Source: Tistrella mobilis (GTDB taxonomy: Bacteria; Pseudomonadota; Alphaproteobacteria; Tistrellales; Tistrellaceae). Taken from it: a stretch of 64,000 bases of DNA. Below the pieces are notes generated by a model. The model made no database searches. It saw nothing but the letters and a program-made list of their open reading frames with translations, and was not told where the DNA came from. Positions 38,580-47,965 of this stretch are shown one piece after another. Position 1 is the first letter of the stretch. Each line of letters begins with the position of its first letter. Where the stretch lies: NCBI RefSeq assembly GCF_039634785.1, contig NZ_JBBIAB010000006.1, positions 62,001 to 126,000 on the forward strand, written 5' to 3'. The translations under genes and the position numbers were made by a program.

Positions 38580-39797
38580 ATGACCAGGATCCAGCTTTCC
38601 CGCGCCGTGCTGGCGGCGCTTGGTATCGTGGCCGGGATGGCGGCGGCGGGGGCGCCCGTGCGGGCCGCCGAGTCGATCCGGGTGGGCGAGGTCAACAGCT
38701 ATTCGGCGCTGCCGGCCTTTACCGAGCCCTATCGCAAGGGCTGGCAGCTGGCGCTGGACGAGGTGAATGCGGCCGGCGGGGTGCTGGGGCGGCCGCTGGA
38801 ATTCGTCTCGCGCGATGATGCCGGCAAGCCGGCCGATGCGCTGAACGCGGTGAACGAGCTGGTGACCCGCGAAGAGGTGGCGCTGGTCGCCGGTACCTTC
38901 TTCTCTCATGTGGGTCTGGCGGTCGCCGATTATGCCGCGCGGCGCGAGGTGTTCTTCCTGGCCGCCGAGCCGCTGACCGATGCGCTGGTCTGGTCGAAGG
39001 GCAATGACGTCACCTTCCGCCTGCGGCCCAGCAACCACATGCAGGCGGCGATGCTGGCCGAAGAGGCGGCGAAGCTGCCGGCGAAGCGCTGGGCGACCAT
39101 CGCGCCCAATTACGAATACGGCCAGTCGGCCGTGGCCGAGTTTCGAAAGCTTCTGTCGGAAAAGCGGCCCGATATCGAATGGGTGGCGGAGCAGTGGCCG
39201 CCGCAGGGCAAGATCGATGCGGGCCCGGTGGTGCAGGCGATCGCGGCGGCCGAGCCCGAGGCGATCCTGAACGTCACCTTCGGCCCCGATCTGGTAAAGC
39301 TGGTCCGCGAGGGCACGACCCGCGGCCTGTTCAAGGACCGGTCGGTGGTCAGCTTCCTGACCGGCGAGCCGGAATATCTGGACCCGCTGGGCGCCGAGGC
39401 GCCGGAAGGCTGGATCGTGACCGGCTATCCCTGGTATGCGATCGACACGCCCGAGCACAAGGCGTTCCTGGAGGCCTATCAGGCGCGCTGGAACGATCAT
39501 CCGCGGCTGGGATCGATCGTGGGCTATGTGACGGTGAAATCGATCGCGGCGATCATCGCCAGGGCGAAGTCGACCGACACCGCGGCGCTGGTCGAGGCGG
39601 CGAAGGGGGTGACGGTGGACACGCCCTTCGGCCCCATCACCTATCGCGCCGCCGATCATCAGTCGACGCTGGGCGCCTTCGTCGGCCGCACGGCGGTGGT
39701 CGACGGCAAGGGGCGGATGGTCGATGCGGTCTATCGCAACGGCGCCGATTATCTGCCGGCCGAGGCCGAGGCGGCGAAGCTCCGGCCAGGCGGATAA
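38580..39797 (+). CDS. Branched-chain amino-acid-type ABC transporter substrate-binding protein
   Basis: 405-aa periplasmic protein of the Leu/Ile/Val-binding (Peripla_BP_6) type. The signal peptide is MTRIQLSRAVLAALGIVAGM with cleavage likely after VRA before AESIRVGEVN. The mature part shows GWQLALDEVNAAGGVLGRPL and FVSRDDAGKPADALNAVNEL (each in part), typical of the family. ATG 38580 follows a GGAGAG site; upstream codons in the same frame are not protein-like. It is the first gene of a four-gene importer. Amides, urea, aromatic acids and amino acids are all known ligands in this family. Confidence 0.92.
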   Translation: MTRIQLSRAVLAALGIVAGMAAAGAPVRAAESIRVGEVNSYSALPAFTEPYRKGWQLALDEVNAAGGVLGRPLEFVSRDDAGKPADALNAVNELVTREEVALVAGTFFSHVGLAVADYAARREVFFLAAEPLTDALVWSKGNDVTFRLRPSNHMQAAMLAEEAAKLPAKRWATIAPNYEYGQSAVAEFRKLLSEKRPDIEWVAEQWPPQGKIDAGPVVQAIAAAEPEAILNVTFGPDLVKLVREGTTRGLFKDRSVVSFLTGEPEYLDPLGAEAPEGWIVTGYPWYAIDTPEHKAFLEAYQARWNDHPRLGSIVGYVTVKSIAAIIARAKSTDTAALVEAAKGVTVDTPFGPITYRAADHQSTLGAFVGRTAVVDGKGRMVDAVYRNGADYLPAEAEAAKLRPGG

Positions 39798-39907
39798 CCG
39801 GCCCGTCGCCATGCTCGCACATGCGCGGGCATCCGGTGTAGACTGGTGCACCTGATCGCCCGCATACCCTGTCTGCTGCCCGGCCCCAGCTTCATCGGAT
39901 CTTCTGC

Positions 39908-41752
39908 TTGGACCTGATCCTCGCCCAGTTCCTCACCGGCCTTGCCAGTGCGTCTTCGCTGTTTCTGGCGGCGTCGGGGCTGTCGATCATCTTCGGCGTG
40001 ACCCGGATCGTGAACTTCGCCCATGGCGCCTTCTACATGCTGGGCGCCTATCTGGCCTGGACCTTCGCCGGGCTCTGGGCGGGCGGGCCGGGCTGGTGGG
40101 CGGCGATCCTGGCCGCGGCCGCGGTGACCGCGGTGCTGGGCGCCATCACCGAGATCGTTCTGCTGCGCCGGCTCTATCGCGTGCCGGAACTGTTCCAGCT
40201 GCTGGCGACCTTCGGGCTGACGCTGGCGGTGCAGGACGTCGTGGTGCTGATCTGGGGCCCCGAGGATCTGGTGGGCCCGCGCGCCCCCGGGCTAGACGGG
40301 GCGGTCATGATCCTGGGCCAGGCGCTGCCGACCTATGATCTGGTGCTGATCGCCGCCGGGCCGATCGTGCTGGCGGGGCTGTTCCTGATTTTCCGTCGCA
40401 CCCGGTTCGGCATTCTGGTCCGCGCGGCGACCCAGGACCGCGACATGGTGGCGGCGCTGGGCGTGGACCAGCGGCTGCTGTTCACCGGCGTGTTCGCGCT
40501 GGGCGTGTTCCTGGCCGGGCTCGGCGGCGCGCTGCAACTGCCGCGGGCGGCCGTTTCTCACACCATGGATCTTGGGATCATCGTCGAGATCTTCGTGGTG
40601 GTGGTGATCGGCGGGCTGGGCAGCATCACCGGCGCTTTCCTGGCCGCGGTGATCGTGTCGGAGCTGAACGCCTTCGGCATTCTGGTCCTGCCCGAAATCT
40701 CTCTGGTGATCGCCTTCCTGGTGATGGCGGTGGTGCTGGTGGTGCGGCCGCAGGGCCTGCTGGGGCGGGCCGAGGCGCCGGCGCGCGGGGCCGCGGCCGG
40801 TTTCGTGCGCAAGCCCTGGGCCCCCTGGCCGGTGCCGCTGAAGGCCGCGGTGATCGCGGGGCTGGCGGTGCTGGTGGCGGGCCTGCCCGTCGTGACCGGC
40901 GGCTATGTGCTGGGGGTGGCGGCCGAGATCGCGATTTTCGCGCTCTTCGCCCAGAGCCTGCAGTTCCTGATGAGTACGGCGGGCGTGGTGTCGTTCGGCC
41001 ATGCCGCCTATTTCGGCCTGGGCGCCTATGGCACGGCGCTGGCCGCGACCGGGTTCGGCCTGGCGATGGGGCCGGCCGCGGCGGCGGGCGTGGCGCTGGC
41101 CGGCGCCGGGGCGGTGGTGTTCGGCTGGTTCTGCGTCAGGCTTTCGGGCGTCTATCTGGCCATGCTGACGCTCGCCTTCGCCCAGATCGCCTGGTCGATC
41201 GCCTTTCAATGGGTGTCGGTCACCGGCGGCGACAACGGCATTCTGGGGGTCTGGCCGCCCCGGGCCGTTTCCGACCCGGCCGCATTCTTCCGGCTGGCGG
41301 CGGTGGTGGCGATCGCGGGCGTGGCGCTGCTGCGCATGATCACCTTCGCGCCCTTCGGCCAGGCGCTGCGCGCCCTGGCCGATGCGCCGCGCCGGGCCGA
41401 GGCGATCGGGCTGGACCGGCGGCGGATGCAATGGGCGGCCTTCGTGGTCGCGGGCGTGATGGCGGGGCTTGCCGGCGTGCTCCACGCCTATCTGAAGGGC
41501 AGCGTGTTTCCGGACGTGCTGGCCATTCCGCTGTCGGTCGATGCGCTGGCGATGGTGCTGCTGGGCGGTGTGGAGACGGTATCGGGCGCCGTGCTGGGGG
41601 CGGGCGTGTTCCGCGGCCTGTCGATCTGGCTGACCGCCAGCACCGATCTTTCCAAACTGGTGCTGGGCCTGCTGATCGTGGTGGTGGCCGCCCTGGTGCC
41701 GCGCGGGCTGGGCGGTCTGCCCGCCCTGCTGCCGCGGAGGCACCGCCGGTGA
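39908..41752 (+). CDS. Fused LivH-LivM branched-chain-type ABC permease
   Basis: 614-aa protein joining both permeases of a branched-chain-type importer in one chain. Residues about 1-285 are LivH-like (SGLSIIFGVTRIVNFAHGAFYMLG, in part; GLGSITGAFLAAVIV). Residues about 310-600 are LivM-like (STAGVVSFGHAAYFGLGAYG, GVYLAMLTLAFAQIAWS). Separate livH and livM genes are the common arrangement, so this is a fusion or a member of the fused subgroup. The likely start is TTG 39908; no ATG gives a complete first membrane segment. It overlaps the next gene by 4 nt (GTGA). Confidence 0.9.
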   Translation: MDLILAQFLTGLASASSLFLAASGLSIIFGVTRIVNFAHGAFYMLGAYLAWTFAGLWAGGPGWWAAILAAAAVTAVLGAITEIVLLRRLYRVPELFQLLATFGLTLAVQDVVVLIWGPEDLVGPRAPGLDGAVMILGQALPTYDLVLIAAGPIVLAGLFLIFRRTRFGILVRAATQDRDMVAALGVDQRLLFTGVFALGVFLAGLGGALQLPRAAVSHTMDLGIIVEIFVVVVIGGLGSITGAFLAAVIVSELNAFGILVLPEISLVIAFLVMAVVLVVRPQGLLGRAEAPARGAAAGFVRKPWAPWPVPLKAAVIAGLAVLVAGLPVVTGGYVLGVAAEIAIFALFAQSLQFLMSTAGVVSFGHAAYFGLGAYGTALAATGFGLAMGPAAAAGVALAGAGAVVFGWFCVRLSGVYLAMLTLAFAQIAWSIAFQWVSVTGGDNGILGVWPPRAVSDPAAFFRLAAVVAIAGVALLRMITFAPFGQALRALADAPRRAEAIGLDRRRMQWAAFVVAGVMAGLAGVLHAYLKGSVFPDVLAIPLSVDALAMVLLGGVETVSGAVLGAGVFRGLSIWLTASTDLSKLVLGLLIVVVAALVPRGLGGLPALLPRRHRR

Positions 41753-42522
41753 CGCCCGTGCTGGAGGCGGAGGGGCTGGTCAAGGCCTGGGGCGGGGTGC
41801 GCGCCGTCGACCAGGTGTCGATCCGGGTCGAGCCCGGGCGGATGCTGGCGCTGATCGGCCCCAACGGCGCCGGCAAATCGACCTGCTTCAACCTGCTGAA
41901 CGGCGAGATTGCCCCCGATGCCGGACGGGTGGTGATGCTGGGCACCGAGGTGACCGGCTGGCCGCCGCGGCGGATCCGGCGGCTGGGGGTTGGGCGCACC
42001 TTCCAGATCACCGAGGTTTTCGGCTCCATGACCGTGCGCGAGAACGTGCAGGCGGCGCTGATTGCGGCCCGGCGAGAGAGTTTCCGCTTGTTCGGCCGCG
42101 CCGACCGGCGGCATATGGACGATGCAAATGCCTTGCTGGAACGGATCGGCCTGGGGGAGCACGCCGGGCGGGCGGCGGGCGAGCTGGCCTATGGCGACGT
42201 CAAGCGGCTGGAACTGGCGATCGCCATCGCCAACCGGCCGAAACTGCTGCTGATGGACGAGCCCACCGCCGGCATGGCGCCTGCGGAACGGGCCGGGCTG
42301 ATGCAGCTGGTGTCGGCACTGGTGCGCGAGACCGGCATGGGCGTGCTGTTCACCGAGCACGACATGGATGCCGTTTTCGGCCATGCCGACCGGTTGATGG
42401 TGCTGCATCGCGGCCGGGTGCTGGCCGAGGGCCGGCCCGACGAGGTGAGGACCGATCCGCGGGTGCGCGAGGTCTATCTTGGTGGCGCCACGCTGCCGGA
42501 CGGGAGGGATAAGACGAGATGA
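41749..42522 (+). CDS. livG: Branched-chain-type ABC transporter ATPase (LivG-like)
   Basis: 257-aa ATPase with Walker A IGPNGAGKSTCFNLL, an LivG-type GVGRTFQITEVFGSMTV segment, signature LAYGDVKRLELAIAIA (the LSGGQ position reads LAYGD, as in LivG) and Walker B LLLMDEPTAGMAPAE. The start is GTG 41749, overlapping the permease stop; a GGAGG at 41736-41740 supports it. The end overlaps livF by 4 nt. Confidence 0.92.
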   Translation: MTPVLEAEGLVKAWGGVRAVDQVSIRVEPGRMLALIGPNGAGKSTCFNLLNGEIAPDAGRVVMLGTEVTGWPPRRIRRLGVGRTFQITEVFGSMTVRENVQAALIAARRESFRLFGRADRRHMDDANALLERIGLGEHAGRAAGELAYGDVKRLELAIAIANRPKLLLMDEPTAGMAPAERAGLMQLVSALVRETGMGVLFTEHDMDAVFGHADRLMVLHRGRVLAEGRPDEVRTDPRVREVYLGGATLPDGRDKTR

Positions 42523-43241
42523 CCGACGGGCCCGCCGCTCTTCTGGCTGTGGAGGAGCTGAGCGCCTTCTATGGTTCGGCGCTGATTCTGGACGGGCTGT
42601 CGCTTTCGGTCGCACCGGGAGAGGTGGTGGCGCTGCTGGGCCGCAACGGCGCCGGCAAGTCGACCGTGCTGAAGGCGGTGCTGGGGCTGGTGCCCCGCCG
42701 GCTGGGCCGGGTGACCTTTGAAGGCGCCGACATCTCGCGGCTGCCGACCCATGAAATCGTCCGCCGCGGCATCGGCTGGGTGCCCGAGGACCGGCGGATC
42801 TTCACCGAACTGACCACGCTGGAGAATCTGGAGGTCGGCCGGCGCGACGCCCGCCCCGGCGCCCCGCACTGGACGGTGGAGGCGCTGATCCGGCTGTTCC
42901 CCAACCTGGCCGAACTGGCCGACCGGCCGGCGGGCCGGATGAGCGGCGGCGAACAGCAGATGCTGACCATCGCCCGCACGCTGATGGGCAACCCGTCGCT
43001 GGTGCTGCTGGACGAGCCGTCCGAGGGGCTGGCGCCCCGGATCGTGGAAGAGATGACCCGGATGCTGGCGACGCTGAAGCGCGAGGGGCTGGCGCTGCTG
43101 CTGTCGGAACAGAACCTGGCGGTCGCCCGCGCGCTGGCCGACCGGGTCTATGTGATGGAGAAGGGCCGCGTGCGCTTTACCGGCACGATGGCCGAGCTGG
43201 ACGCACGGCCGGATGTGAGGGATGCCTATCTCGCGGTCTAG
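42519..43241 (+). CDS. livF: Branched-chain-type ABC transporter ATPase (LivF-like)
   Basis: 240-aa ATPase pairing with LivG. Walker A is LGRNGAGKSTVLKAV, the LivF-specific GIGWVPEDRRIFTELT is present, signature MSGGEQQMLTIARTLM and Walker B LVLLDEPSEGLAP are intact. It ends the importer operon. Confidence 0.93.
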   Translation: MTDGPAALLAVEELSAFYGSALILDGLSLSVAPGEVVALLGRNGAGKSTVLKAVLGLVPRRLGRVTFEGADISRLPTHEIVRRGIGWVPEDRRIFTELTTLENLEVGRRDARPGAPHWTVEALIRLFPNLAELADRPAGRMSGGEQQMLTIARTLMGNPSLVLLDEPSEGLAPRIVEEMTRMLATLKREGLALLLSEQNLAVARALADRVYVMEKGRVRFTGTMAELDARPDVRDAYLAV

Positions 43242-43447
43242 GCCGCGGCGGGTGATCATCCCCACGGTTGAGGCCGATACCGCCCTGCGGAATGTTCGCC
43301 CGGGCCTGTTGACACAAACGTTCGTATGAAAGAGCCTTGTTTCCGAGAGAAGGTGCCGCGGCCGGGAGGGGGCCGCCGGCGCCCGCCTGCGTGCAGATCA
43401 GCCCCGCATGCCCGTGAACCGGGATGCCCGTCCGAGGAAGCGCTCCT

Positions 43448-44632
43448 ATGACCGAAGCCGTCATCGTCTCCACCGCCCGCACGCCGATCGGCAAAGCCTA
43501 TCGTGGTGCCTTCAACGACACCAGCGGCCAGCAGCTTGCCGCCCATGCCATCCGCCATGCGGTCGCCCGTGCCGGCATCGACCCGGCCGAGGTCGAGGAC
43601 GTGGTGCTGGGCTCGGCGCTGCAGCAGGGCTCGACCGGCGGCAATGTGGCGCGTCAGGCGGCGATCCTGGCCGGCCTGCCGGTGACCACCTCGGGCACCA
43701 CCATCGACCGCCAGTGCAGCTCGGGCCTGCAGTCGATGGCGCTGGCCGCCCGCGCGATCATGTACGACAAGGTGCCGGTCGCGGTGGCCGGTGGCGTCGA
43801 GTCGATCAGCCTGGTGCAGAACGACAAGATGAACACCTACCGCGCGGCGGATGAAGAGATCCTGCGCATGAAGCCGGAACTCTATCTGCCGATGATCGAC
43901 ACCGCCGAGGTGGTGGCCGCCCGCTACGGCATCAGCCGCGAGGCGCAGGACGAGTACGGGCTGGAAAGCCAGCGCCGCACCTTCGCCGCCTTCGAGGCCG
44001 GCCGCTTCAAGGACGAGATCGTGCCGATGACCACCACGATGCTGGTGGCCGACAAGCAGACCGGCGAGATTTCGAAGCGCGAAGTGACGCTGGACCGCGA
44101 CGAGGGCATGCGCGGCGAGACCACGCTGGAAGGCCTGTCGTCGCTGAAGCCCGTGCGCGGCGAAGGCAAGACCGTCACCGCCGGCAATGCCAGCCAGCTG
44201 TCGGACGGCGCCTCGGCCCATGTGCTGATGAATGCGAAGCTGGCCGAGCAGAAGGGCCTGCAGCCGCTGGGCATCTTCCGCGGTTTCCAGGTCGCCGGCT
44301 GCGAGCCCGACGAGATGGGCATCGGCCCGGTCTTCGCGATCCCGCGCCTGCTGGAGCGCAACGGGCTGAAGATCGACGATATCGGCCTGTGGGAGCTGAA
44401 CGAGGCCTTCGCGGTGCAGGTGCTGTATTGCCGCGACAAGCTGGGCATCGACCCCGCGAAGCTGAATGTCGACGGCGGCGCGATCTCGGTCGGCCACCCC
44501 TATGGCATGTCGGGCGCGCGCCTGGCCGGCCATGCGATGATCGAAGGCAAGCGCCGCGGCGTGAAGTATGTGGTCGTGACCATGTGCATCGGCGGCGGCA
44601 TGGGCGGTGCCGGCCTGTTCGAGATCGTCTGA
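43448..44632 (+). CDS. Acetyl-CoA C-acyltransferase (thiolase)
   Basis: 394-aa cytosolic thiolase that condenses or cleaves acyl-CoA. The acyl-accepting cysteine is Cys90 in [14 protein letters not shown], the histidine is in [17 protein letters not shown] and the second catalytic cysteine is in [18 protein letters not shown], near the C-terminus. ATG 43448 has a GAGGA site upstream. It stands alone between the importer and an unrecognised gene, so whether it serves beta-oxidation, ketone-body or polyhydroxyalkanoate metabolism cannot be told from context. Confidence 0.93.
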   Translation: MTEAVIVSTARTPIGKAYRGAFNDTSGQQLAAHAIRHAVARAGIDPAEVEDVVLGSALQQGSTGGNVARQAAILAGLPVTTSGTTIDRQCSSGLQSMALAARAIMYDKVPVAVAGGVESISLVQNDKMNTYRAADEEILRMKPELYLPMIDTAEVVAARYGISREAQDEYGLESQRRTFAAFEAGRFKDEIVPMTTTMLVADKQTGEISKREVTLDRDEGMRGETTLEGLSSLKPVRGEGKTVTAGNASQLSDGASAHVLMNAKLAEQKGLQPLGIFRGFQVAGCEPDEMGIGPVFAIPRLLERNGLKIDDIGLWELNEAFAVQVLYCRDKLGIDPAKLNVDGGAISVGHPYGMSGARLAGHAMIEGKRRGVKYVVVTMCIGGGMGGAGLFEIV

Positions 44633-44660
44633 TCCGGCAGACCCCGTCTTTGTCTGATGC

Positions 44661-44698
44661 GACCGCCCAGCGGATTTTCCGCCGGGCGGTCGTCGTTT
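44661..44698 (+). terminator. Hairpin terminator after the thiolase gene
   Basis: GACCGCCC (44661-44668) pairs with GGGCGGTC (44684-44691). An inner helix GCGG/CCGC continues it past one mismatch to a loop of ATTTT, and GTCGTTTTG follows. It is 28 nt after the stop codon. The T run is short and interrupted. Confidence 0.7.
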
Positions 44699-44775
44699 TG
44701 ATCTGAAGCATTGTGCATGGCCGGGCTTCGTGGAACTCTGCACGGGCACCCATCGCAACGGAGTTGCCGAAGCCC

Positions 44776-45342
44776 ATGGAAGGCAGTCCACGTATGCTGC
44801 TGCCCTGCCCCCTGACCCCGCTGGCGGTCGAGGTGTGGGAGCTGCGTGACGATCTGCCGGACAATCCTTTCGATCAGTACGAAGTGCGCCAGCTGATCGC
44901 CCCCGACGAGCAGGAGGCGGAAGAGGTGGCGCTGGGCCTGCTGACCGTCTTCGCCGATATGAGCATCGACGAGGTGGAAAGCCTGCAGCTGGACTGGCTG
45001 GCATCGGGCATGTCGGGCATGGTGCCGACCGCCGGCGGTTTTCTGGGGCTGCGCGCGGTGATCTATGCCATGCAGGTGGCGGGGATCGGCCGCGAGGATC
45101 TGGCACCGGTGCGCGACTATATCCGCGCCTTCAACGAACTCTGCCTGCGCCGCTGGCGGGCGGACGGGCGCGAGGCCGATGCCACGGCCCTGGCGGCCTG
45201 GCTGGAGCAGTTCGACCAGCATTGGGCGGTTTTCCTGGAGGCCTGGCAGGCCGCGCATGCGCCGGATGCCGAGGATGCCCCGGATCAGGCGCCAGCCGAT
45301 GCGGACGGCATGGGGGAACCAGGAGACGACCCCGCCGGTTGA
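44776..45342 (+). CDS. Conserved-looking protein of unknown function
   Basis: 188 aa from the chosen ATG 44776; another ATG at 44794 (start MLLPCPLTPLA) is equally plausible. I do not recognise the family. The protein looks soluble and alpha-helical, with an acidic tail rich in Asp, Ala and Pro (from about residue 165). The middle GMSGMVPTAGGFLGLRAVIYAMQ is hydrophobic but short. It ends 55 bp before the Na/Pi cotransporter gene and may be cotranscribed with it. Codon use agrees with real coding DNA. Confidence 0.6.
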   Translation: MEGSPRMLLPCPLTPLAVEVWELRDDLPDNPFDQYEVRQLIAPDEQEAEEVALGLLTVFADMSIDEVESLQLDWLASGMSGMVPTAGGFLGLRAVIYAMQVAGIGREDLAPVRDYIRAFNELCLRRWRADGREADATALAAWLEQFDQHWAVFLEAWQAAHAPDAEDAPDQAPADADGMGEPGDDPAG

Positions 45343-45397
45343 TCCCTCGGGCCGCATACCGCGGCCTTCAGATCAGCCCCCGGAAGCCCGTCCTGTC

Positions 45398-47110
45398 ATG
45401 ACCGCCACCCTCATCGATTTCGCCGGTTTCGTCGCCCTGCTGCTGTGGGGGACGCATATGGTGCAGACGGGGGTGCAGCGGGCGGCGGGCGCCCGGCTGA
45501 AGCTGTGGCTGGGCCATGCGCTCCGCGGCCGGTTGAGCGCCTTCGCCGCCGGGATCGGCGTGACCGCCCTGCTGCAGAGCAGCACCGCCACCGGGCTGAT
45601 GGTGACCGGTTTCGCGGCGACCGGCCTGCTGGCCCTGGTGCCGGCGCTGGCGGTGATGCTGGGCGCGAATGTCGGCACCACGCTGATCGTGCAGCTTCTG
45701 GCCTTCGATGTGCAGCTGGCGGCACCGCTGCTGGTGCTGATCGGTGTGGTGGTGTTCCGGCGGCTGGAACGCGGCCGGCTGCACGATCTGGGGCGGGTGG
45801 CGATCGGGCTGGGGCTGATGCTGCTGGCGCTGGACCATCTGAGCGGCAGCCTGGCGCCGCTGGCCGACAGCCAGGCGGTGCGGACCCTGATCGGCCTGCT
45901 GCAGGCGGCACCGGTGGCGGCGGTGATGCTGGCCGCCGCACTGACCTGGATGGCGCATTCCAGCGTGGCGGTGGTGCTGCTGGTGATGTCGATGGCGGGC
46001 CAGGGCCTGGTGGCGGGGCCGATGGCGATCGCCCTGGTGCTGGGCGCCAATCTGGGCACCGCGATCAATCCGGTGCTGGAGGGGGCGGGCGGCGACGACC
46101 CGCAGGCGCGGCGGCTGCCGCTCGGCAATCTGATCAACCGGGTCATCGGCGTGGTGGCGGCACTGATCCTGATCGAGCCGGTGGCGGGGGCCATGGGGCG
46201 GCTGGTCGACGACCCGGTGCGGATGGTCGCGGTCTTCCACACCCTGTTCAACCTGACGGTCGCGGCGGTGTTCCTGCCGGTGCTGCGCCATTATGCCGGG
46301 CTGCTCGCCCGGCTGCTGCCGGTGCGGGCGGTGCCGGCCGATCCGGCCCGCACGCTGTATCTGGACGAAGAGGCGCGGGAGACGCCGGAAGTCGCGCTGG
46401 GGCTCGCCACGCGTGAGGTGCTGCGCATGGCCGATGTGCTGGACGACATGCTGGCCGGTGCGCGCGCGGCGCTGCGCAGCGGCGAGCCGGGGCCGATCGC
46501 GGCGCTGAAAGGGCTGGACGATGTGCTCGACCACGTCAACCGCGCGCTCAAGACCTATCTCGCCGGCATCGAGCCCGCGCGGCTGAGCCCGGCCGACGAG
46601 CGCCGGCTGACCGATCTTCTGACCTTCGCCACAAGGCTGGAACAGGCGGGGGATGCCGTCGATCGGGGGCTGCTGCCGACGCTCGGCAAATGCCACAAGC
46701 GCGGGGTGCGGCTGTCGAAAGAGGGACAGGGGGAGCTGCTGCGCCTGCTGGACCGGCTGCGCGACAACCTGGCCCAGGCGGCGGCCCTGCTGATGACCCG
46801 CGACCTGCGCGCCGCCCGGCTGCTGGCGGCGGAAAAGGCGGTGTTCCGGCGGCTGGAGACCGAGGCGACGCTGGCCCATTTCCGCCGCCTGCGCAGCGGC
46901 CGGCCCGAGACGGCGCTGACCAGCGCGCAGCATCTGGACCTGCTGCGCGACATCAAGCTGATCAATTCCCAGATCGTCGCCGCCGCCGCCTATCCGGTGC
47001 TGAACCGTGCGGGCGAGCTGCTGGCGAGCCGGGTTGCGGGCGAAGAGACGGATGAAGACGAGAATGAAGGCGAGACCGTAAGGGCAGAACCGTCACCGCC
47101 GCGGCGGTGA
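45398..47110 (+). CDS. Na/Pi-cotransporter family protein with PhoU-like tail
   Basis: 570-aa membrane protein of the NptA/PNaS family. The first inverted-repeat motif is TALLQSSTATGLMVTGFAA (residues about 50-68) with LGANVGTTLIVQLL. The second is TWMAHSSVAVVLLVMSMAGQG with LGANLGTAINPVLEG. The C-terminal 200 residues are cytoplasmic, helical and PhoU-like, with DDVLDHVNRALKTYLA. It should couple sodium to phosphate or a related anion. ATG 45398 gives MTATLIDFAGFVALLLWG. The stop codon lies inside a perfect 22-bp palindrome. Confidence 0.88.
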   Translation: MTATLIDFAGFVALLLWGTHMVQTGVQRAAGARLKLWLGHALRGRLSAFAAGIGVTALLQSSTATGLMVTGFAATGLLALVPALAVMLGANVGTTLIVQLLAFDVQLAAPLLVLIGVVVFRRLERGRLHDLGRVAIGLGLMLLALDHLSGSLAPLADSQAVRTLIGLLQAAPVAAVMLAAALTWMAHSSVAVVLLVMSMAGQGLVAGPMAIALVLGANLGTAINPVLEGAGGDDPQARRLPLGNLINRVIGVVAALILIEPVAGAMGRLVDDPVRMVAVFHTLFNLTVAAVFLPVLRHYAGLLARLLPVRAVPADPARTLYLDEEARETPEVALGLATREVLRMADVLDDMLAGARAALRSGEPGPIAALKGLDDVLDHVNRALKTYLAGIEPARLSPADERRLTDLLTFATRLEQAGDAVDRGLLPTLGKCHKRGVRLSKEGQGELLRLLDRLRDNLAQAAALLMTRDLRAARLLAAEKAVFRRLETEATLAHFRRLRSGRPETALTSAQHLDLLRDIKLINSQIVAAAAYPVLNRAGELLASRVAGEETDEDENEGETVRAEPSPPRR

Positions 47111-47112
47111 CG
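47091..47112. terminator. Perfect 22-bp palindrome at the junction of convergent genes
   Basis: Bases 47091-47112 read the same on both strands (arms beginning CGTCACCGCC). The palindrome contains the cotransporter's TGA at 47108-47110 and is 8 bp from the msrA stop. As RNA it folds into a long GC hairpin on either transcript, but no T run follows, so it may act as a bidirectional 3'-end stabiliser rather than a classical terminator. Confidence 0.45.
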
Positions 47113-47119
47113 GCCGCCG

Positions 47120-47758
47120 TCAGCCGCGCGGCTTCAGCCTGTCGGGATAGGCCGCTTTGAGCCTGGCCACCTTGGGCGCCGAGACATGGGCGATATAGGG
47201 CTGGTTGGGGTTCCGCGCCGCATAGTCCTGGTGATAGGCCTCGGCCTCGTGGAAGAGATCGAGGGGGACGAGTTCGGTGGCGACGGGGCGATCGAAGACC
47301 CCGGCCTCGTCGATCGCACGGATATAGGCCTCGGCCACCGCCTTCTGGCCGTCATCGGCGTAGAAGATCGCCGAGCGGTACTGGCGGCCGACATCATTGC
47401 CCTGGCGGTTCACCTGGGTGGGGTCGTGGGCGACCGAGAAGAAGATCTTCAGGATCTGCCCCAGATCGATCACCCGCGGGTCGTAGCGGATCCGCACCGC
47501 CTCGGCATGATCGGTGTCGCCGCCGCAGACCGCGGGGTAATTGGCGGTGTCGGCCGTGCCGCCGCTATAGCCCGAGGTGACCTCGACCACCCCGGCCAGC
47601 TCGCGATAGACCGCTTCCACACACCAGAAGCAGCCGCCGGCCAGGATGATTTCCTGTTCGGTGGTGCCGGCTTCGAGCGGGGAGGCGGGCGGCGGCTCCG
47701 GGAAGGGGCCGGCGGAGGGACCGCGATTGCGGCCGAGGATGCCGTCGAGCAGGCTCAT
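47120..47758 (-). CDS. msrA: Peptide methionine sulfoxide reductase A
   Basis: 212-aa enzyme reducing methionine-S-sulfoxide in proteins. The catalytic cysteine is in AGGCFWCVEAVYREL, followed by VTSGYSGG, GDTDHAEAVRI and the substrate-binding YRSAIFY. The Asn-containing loop NPNQPYI lies near the C-terminus. ATG 47758 has AAGGAGAG seven nucleotides upstream. A 40-residue Pro/Gly-rich N-terminal extension precedes the domain but is not an obvious signal peptide. Confidence 0.95.
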   Translation of the reverse strand: MSLLDGILGRNRGPSAGPFPEPPPASPLEAGTTEQEIILAGGCFWCVEAVYRELAGVVEVTSGYSGGTADTANYPAVCGGDTDHAEAVRIRYDPRVIDLGQILKIFFSVAHDPTQVNRQGNDVGRQYRSAIFYADDGQKAVAEAYIRAIDEAGVFDRPVATELVPLDLFHEAEAYHQDYAARNPNQPYIAHVSAPKVARLKAAYPDRLKPRG

Positions 47759-47965
47759 CTCGAACTCTCCTTCGGGGACGGTGTCCTGACCAGATGGGAG
47801 CGGCGGGTGCCCGGATCCAGGGGGCGCCGCTTCCCGCCGCCGCCGCGCCCCCCCCGTGTCCTTGCCATGCCATAGGAGATCCACGCCTTGAACCGTGTCT
47901 TCAGGCGGGCCATGTGCCGAAGACCACACGGCCGGTGCCGGATCTGTTCGCAGGGAGACACGACC

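Noticed and set aside
43309-43330. TTGACA at 43309-43314 as a promoter for the thiolase gene
   Set aside because: The only TATAAT-like hexamer (TATGAA at 43325) is 10 bp away, too close, and nothing fits at 16-18 bp.
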